Below, one piece after another: positions 5,168-6,035 of a stretch of DNA of 6,035 bases. The stretch is taken from NCBI GenBank assembly GCA_015229165.1, contig JADGCD010000092.1:1928-7962 (forward strand), in the 5' to 3' direction. Position 1 is the stretch's first letter, and each line of letters starts with the position of its first letter. A model generated the notes under the pieces. That model was given only the letters and a program-made list of their open reading frames with translations. It was not told the DNA's origin and ran no database searches. Source of the stretch: Nitrospinota bacterium. Lineage in GTDB: Bacteria; Nitrospinota_A; UBA7883; JADGGD01. A program made the translations under genes and the position numbers.

Positions 5168-6000
5168 CCGGTTCGCCGCCGCTCTTCGAGCCACCGCTCC
5201 TGAAACATCCGGCGGGCGGCGATGGCGACCCGGTTCAGGTGGACGACGTTGGAGACCCCGCCGACGACCGCCCCGACCAGCGGCGCCAGCCGCAACAGAC
5301 GCCCCCGCCCCAGGTTGATACCGAAATACTGGAGAGCCCCCTTGCTCGCGAAGAAGAGCCCCCGACCGCCGACGTACCGTCGGGCGGCGTTGTCGACCGC
5401 CGTGCCGAGCGCCCCGCCGAGGATATCCGCCTCCACCTGCCGGGCCAGCGAAAGGGCGTTGGCCCGCTCTTTTGACCCGACGGCCGTGGCGGCGGCCAGG
5501 ACGGAGAGGGCGAACCGCTCCCCCTCCTCCCCTTCCAGCCGATAGCCGTAGCAGAGCCCGGTCTTGTGGATGGTCCGAAACGAGAGGGAAACCAGCGCCA
5601 CCGCATCGACGCCGATCAGAAGAAACCCGGCCGAACCGGTAGCGAACCCTTCCGCCCCCGCCCTCCCCACCCCCCATACGCGGACCCCTTCGGCCAGCCG
5701 GTCGGAGGCCTTCATCCCCCGATCCCCCAGCTCTTCGACCGATTCGGCCCCTGCCCGGCGCAGGAGATCCTCTTCGTCGGCAAGCCATTTACCGAACCGG
5801 TTGGCCCCCGCGAGCGCCCCCATCATCGGCCCGTCGGGGATCACCGCCGTCACGGCTTTGGCCAGCGGCTCGGTCACCACCTTCAGAGGACGCAGCGCAT
5901 AGCCGACGAACGCGCGAGCCCCCCGGAAGGGATCCGTCTCCGGTTCCCCCCGTTTCCAGCGTTCGACAGCGTCGCTCTGGGCCTGTTCGTAGGCGTTCAT
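5161..6000 (-). CDS. EcsC family protein
   Basis: The product is a 279-residue protein resembling the EcsC family (named after a gene of the Bacillus subtilis ecs ABC-transporter operon). Its biochemical role is unknown. The N-terminus (1-20) is charged and has the YEQAQSDAVERWKRGEP pattern common at the start of EcsC proteins. The middle has GFATGSAGFLLIGVDAVALVSLS (118-140), a glycine-rich hydrophobic segment, followed by the RTIHKTGLCYGYRLEGEEGERFAL region (142-165), which is the family signature. A second hydrophobic segment, LAPLVGAVVGGVSNVVHL (238-255), precedes a basic tail. No signal peptide is visible; the hydrophobic segments suggest membrane association. The ATG at 6000 has GAGGA only 2 nt upstream, closer than ideal, but it gives the expected N-terminus. 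The gene converges on the transporter gene and shares its last 7 bp. The promoter lies beyond the right edge. The family call is fairly firm; no function is assigned. Confidence 0.82.
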   Translation of the reverse strand: MNAYEQAQSDAVERWKRGEPETDPFRGARAFVGYALRPLKVVTEPLAKAVTAVIPDGPMMGALAGANRFGKWLADEEDLLRRAGAESVEELGDRGMKASDRLAEGVRVWGVGRAGAEGFATGSAGFLLIGVDAVALVSLSFRTIHKTGLCYGYRLEGEEGERFALSVLAAATAVGSKERANALSLARQVEADILGGALGTAVDNAARRYVGGRGLFFASKGALQYFGINLGRGRLLRLAPLVGAVVGGVSNVVHLNRVAIAARRMFQERWLEERRRTGQ

Positions 6001-6035
6001 ATTCCTCGCTTCCCCACCCGAGGCTTCAAGGGCAG

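Noticed and set aside
4382..5788. A 468-codon minus-strand frame spanning the transporter and EcsC genes
   Set aside because: It crosses two convergent genes with clear domain signatures and encodes Arg/Gly-rich sequence without any recognisable motif.

Overview
The window is GC-rich (about two thirds G+C by eye) and densely coded. It carries six protein genes, one of them cut by the left edge, with no RNA genes, insertion sequences or CRISPR. The sugar-nucleotide enzymes and the cation-transporter architecture suggest a Gram-negative, probably environmental bacterium of proteobacterial type. I cannot place it more precisely from sequence alone.

Left half (1-2813, minus strand): a three-gene surface-polysaccharide operon, read right to left. 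It comprises a WecE-type dTDP-4-keto-6-deoxyglucose transaminase (2813-1668, TTG start), a UDP-glucuronate 4-epimerase (1636-614), and the N-terminal half of dTDP-glucose 4,6-dehydratase RfbB/RmlB (559 to the edge). Together they would give dTDP-4-amino-4,6-dideoxygalactose (dTDP-Fuc4N, from RmlB then WecE) and UDP-galacturonate. These are precursors for an O-antigen, capsule or enterobacterial-common-antigen-like glycan.

Middle (2814-2908): a compact divergent control region. The 8-bp palindrome ATTATAAT provides a TATAAT -10 box on both strands. The leftward promoter also has a good -35 (TTGACG, spacing 15). To the right lies galE (2909-3880, UDP-glucose 4-epimerase), which supplies UDP-galactose and fits the same glycan pathway.

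Right half (3950-6000): a cation diffusion facilitator fused at its C-terminus to a NifX/NafY-like 'dinitrogenase iron-molybdenum cofactor' domain (3950-5167, GTG start). It meets a convergent EcsC-family gene (6000-5161) with a 7-bp tail-to-tail overlap. These two genes have no obvious link to the polysaccharide genes.

The most unusual item is the transporter/NifX-like fusion protein. The polysaccharide genes themselves are conventional, though their combination predicts a specific sugar set. I found no clear evidence of a wholly new system.
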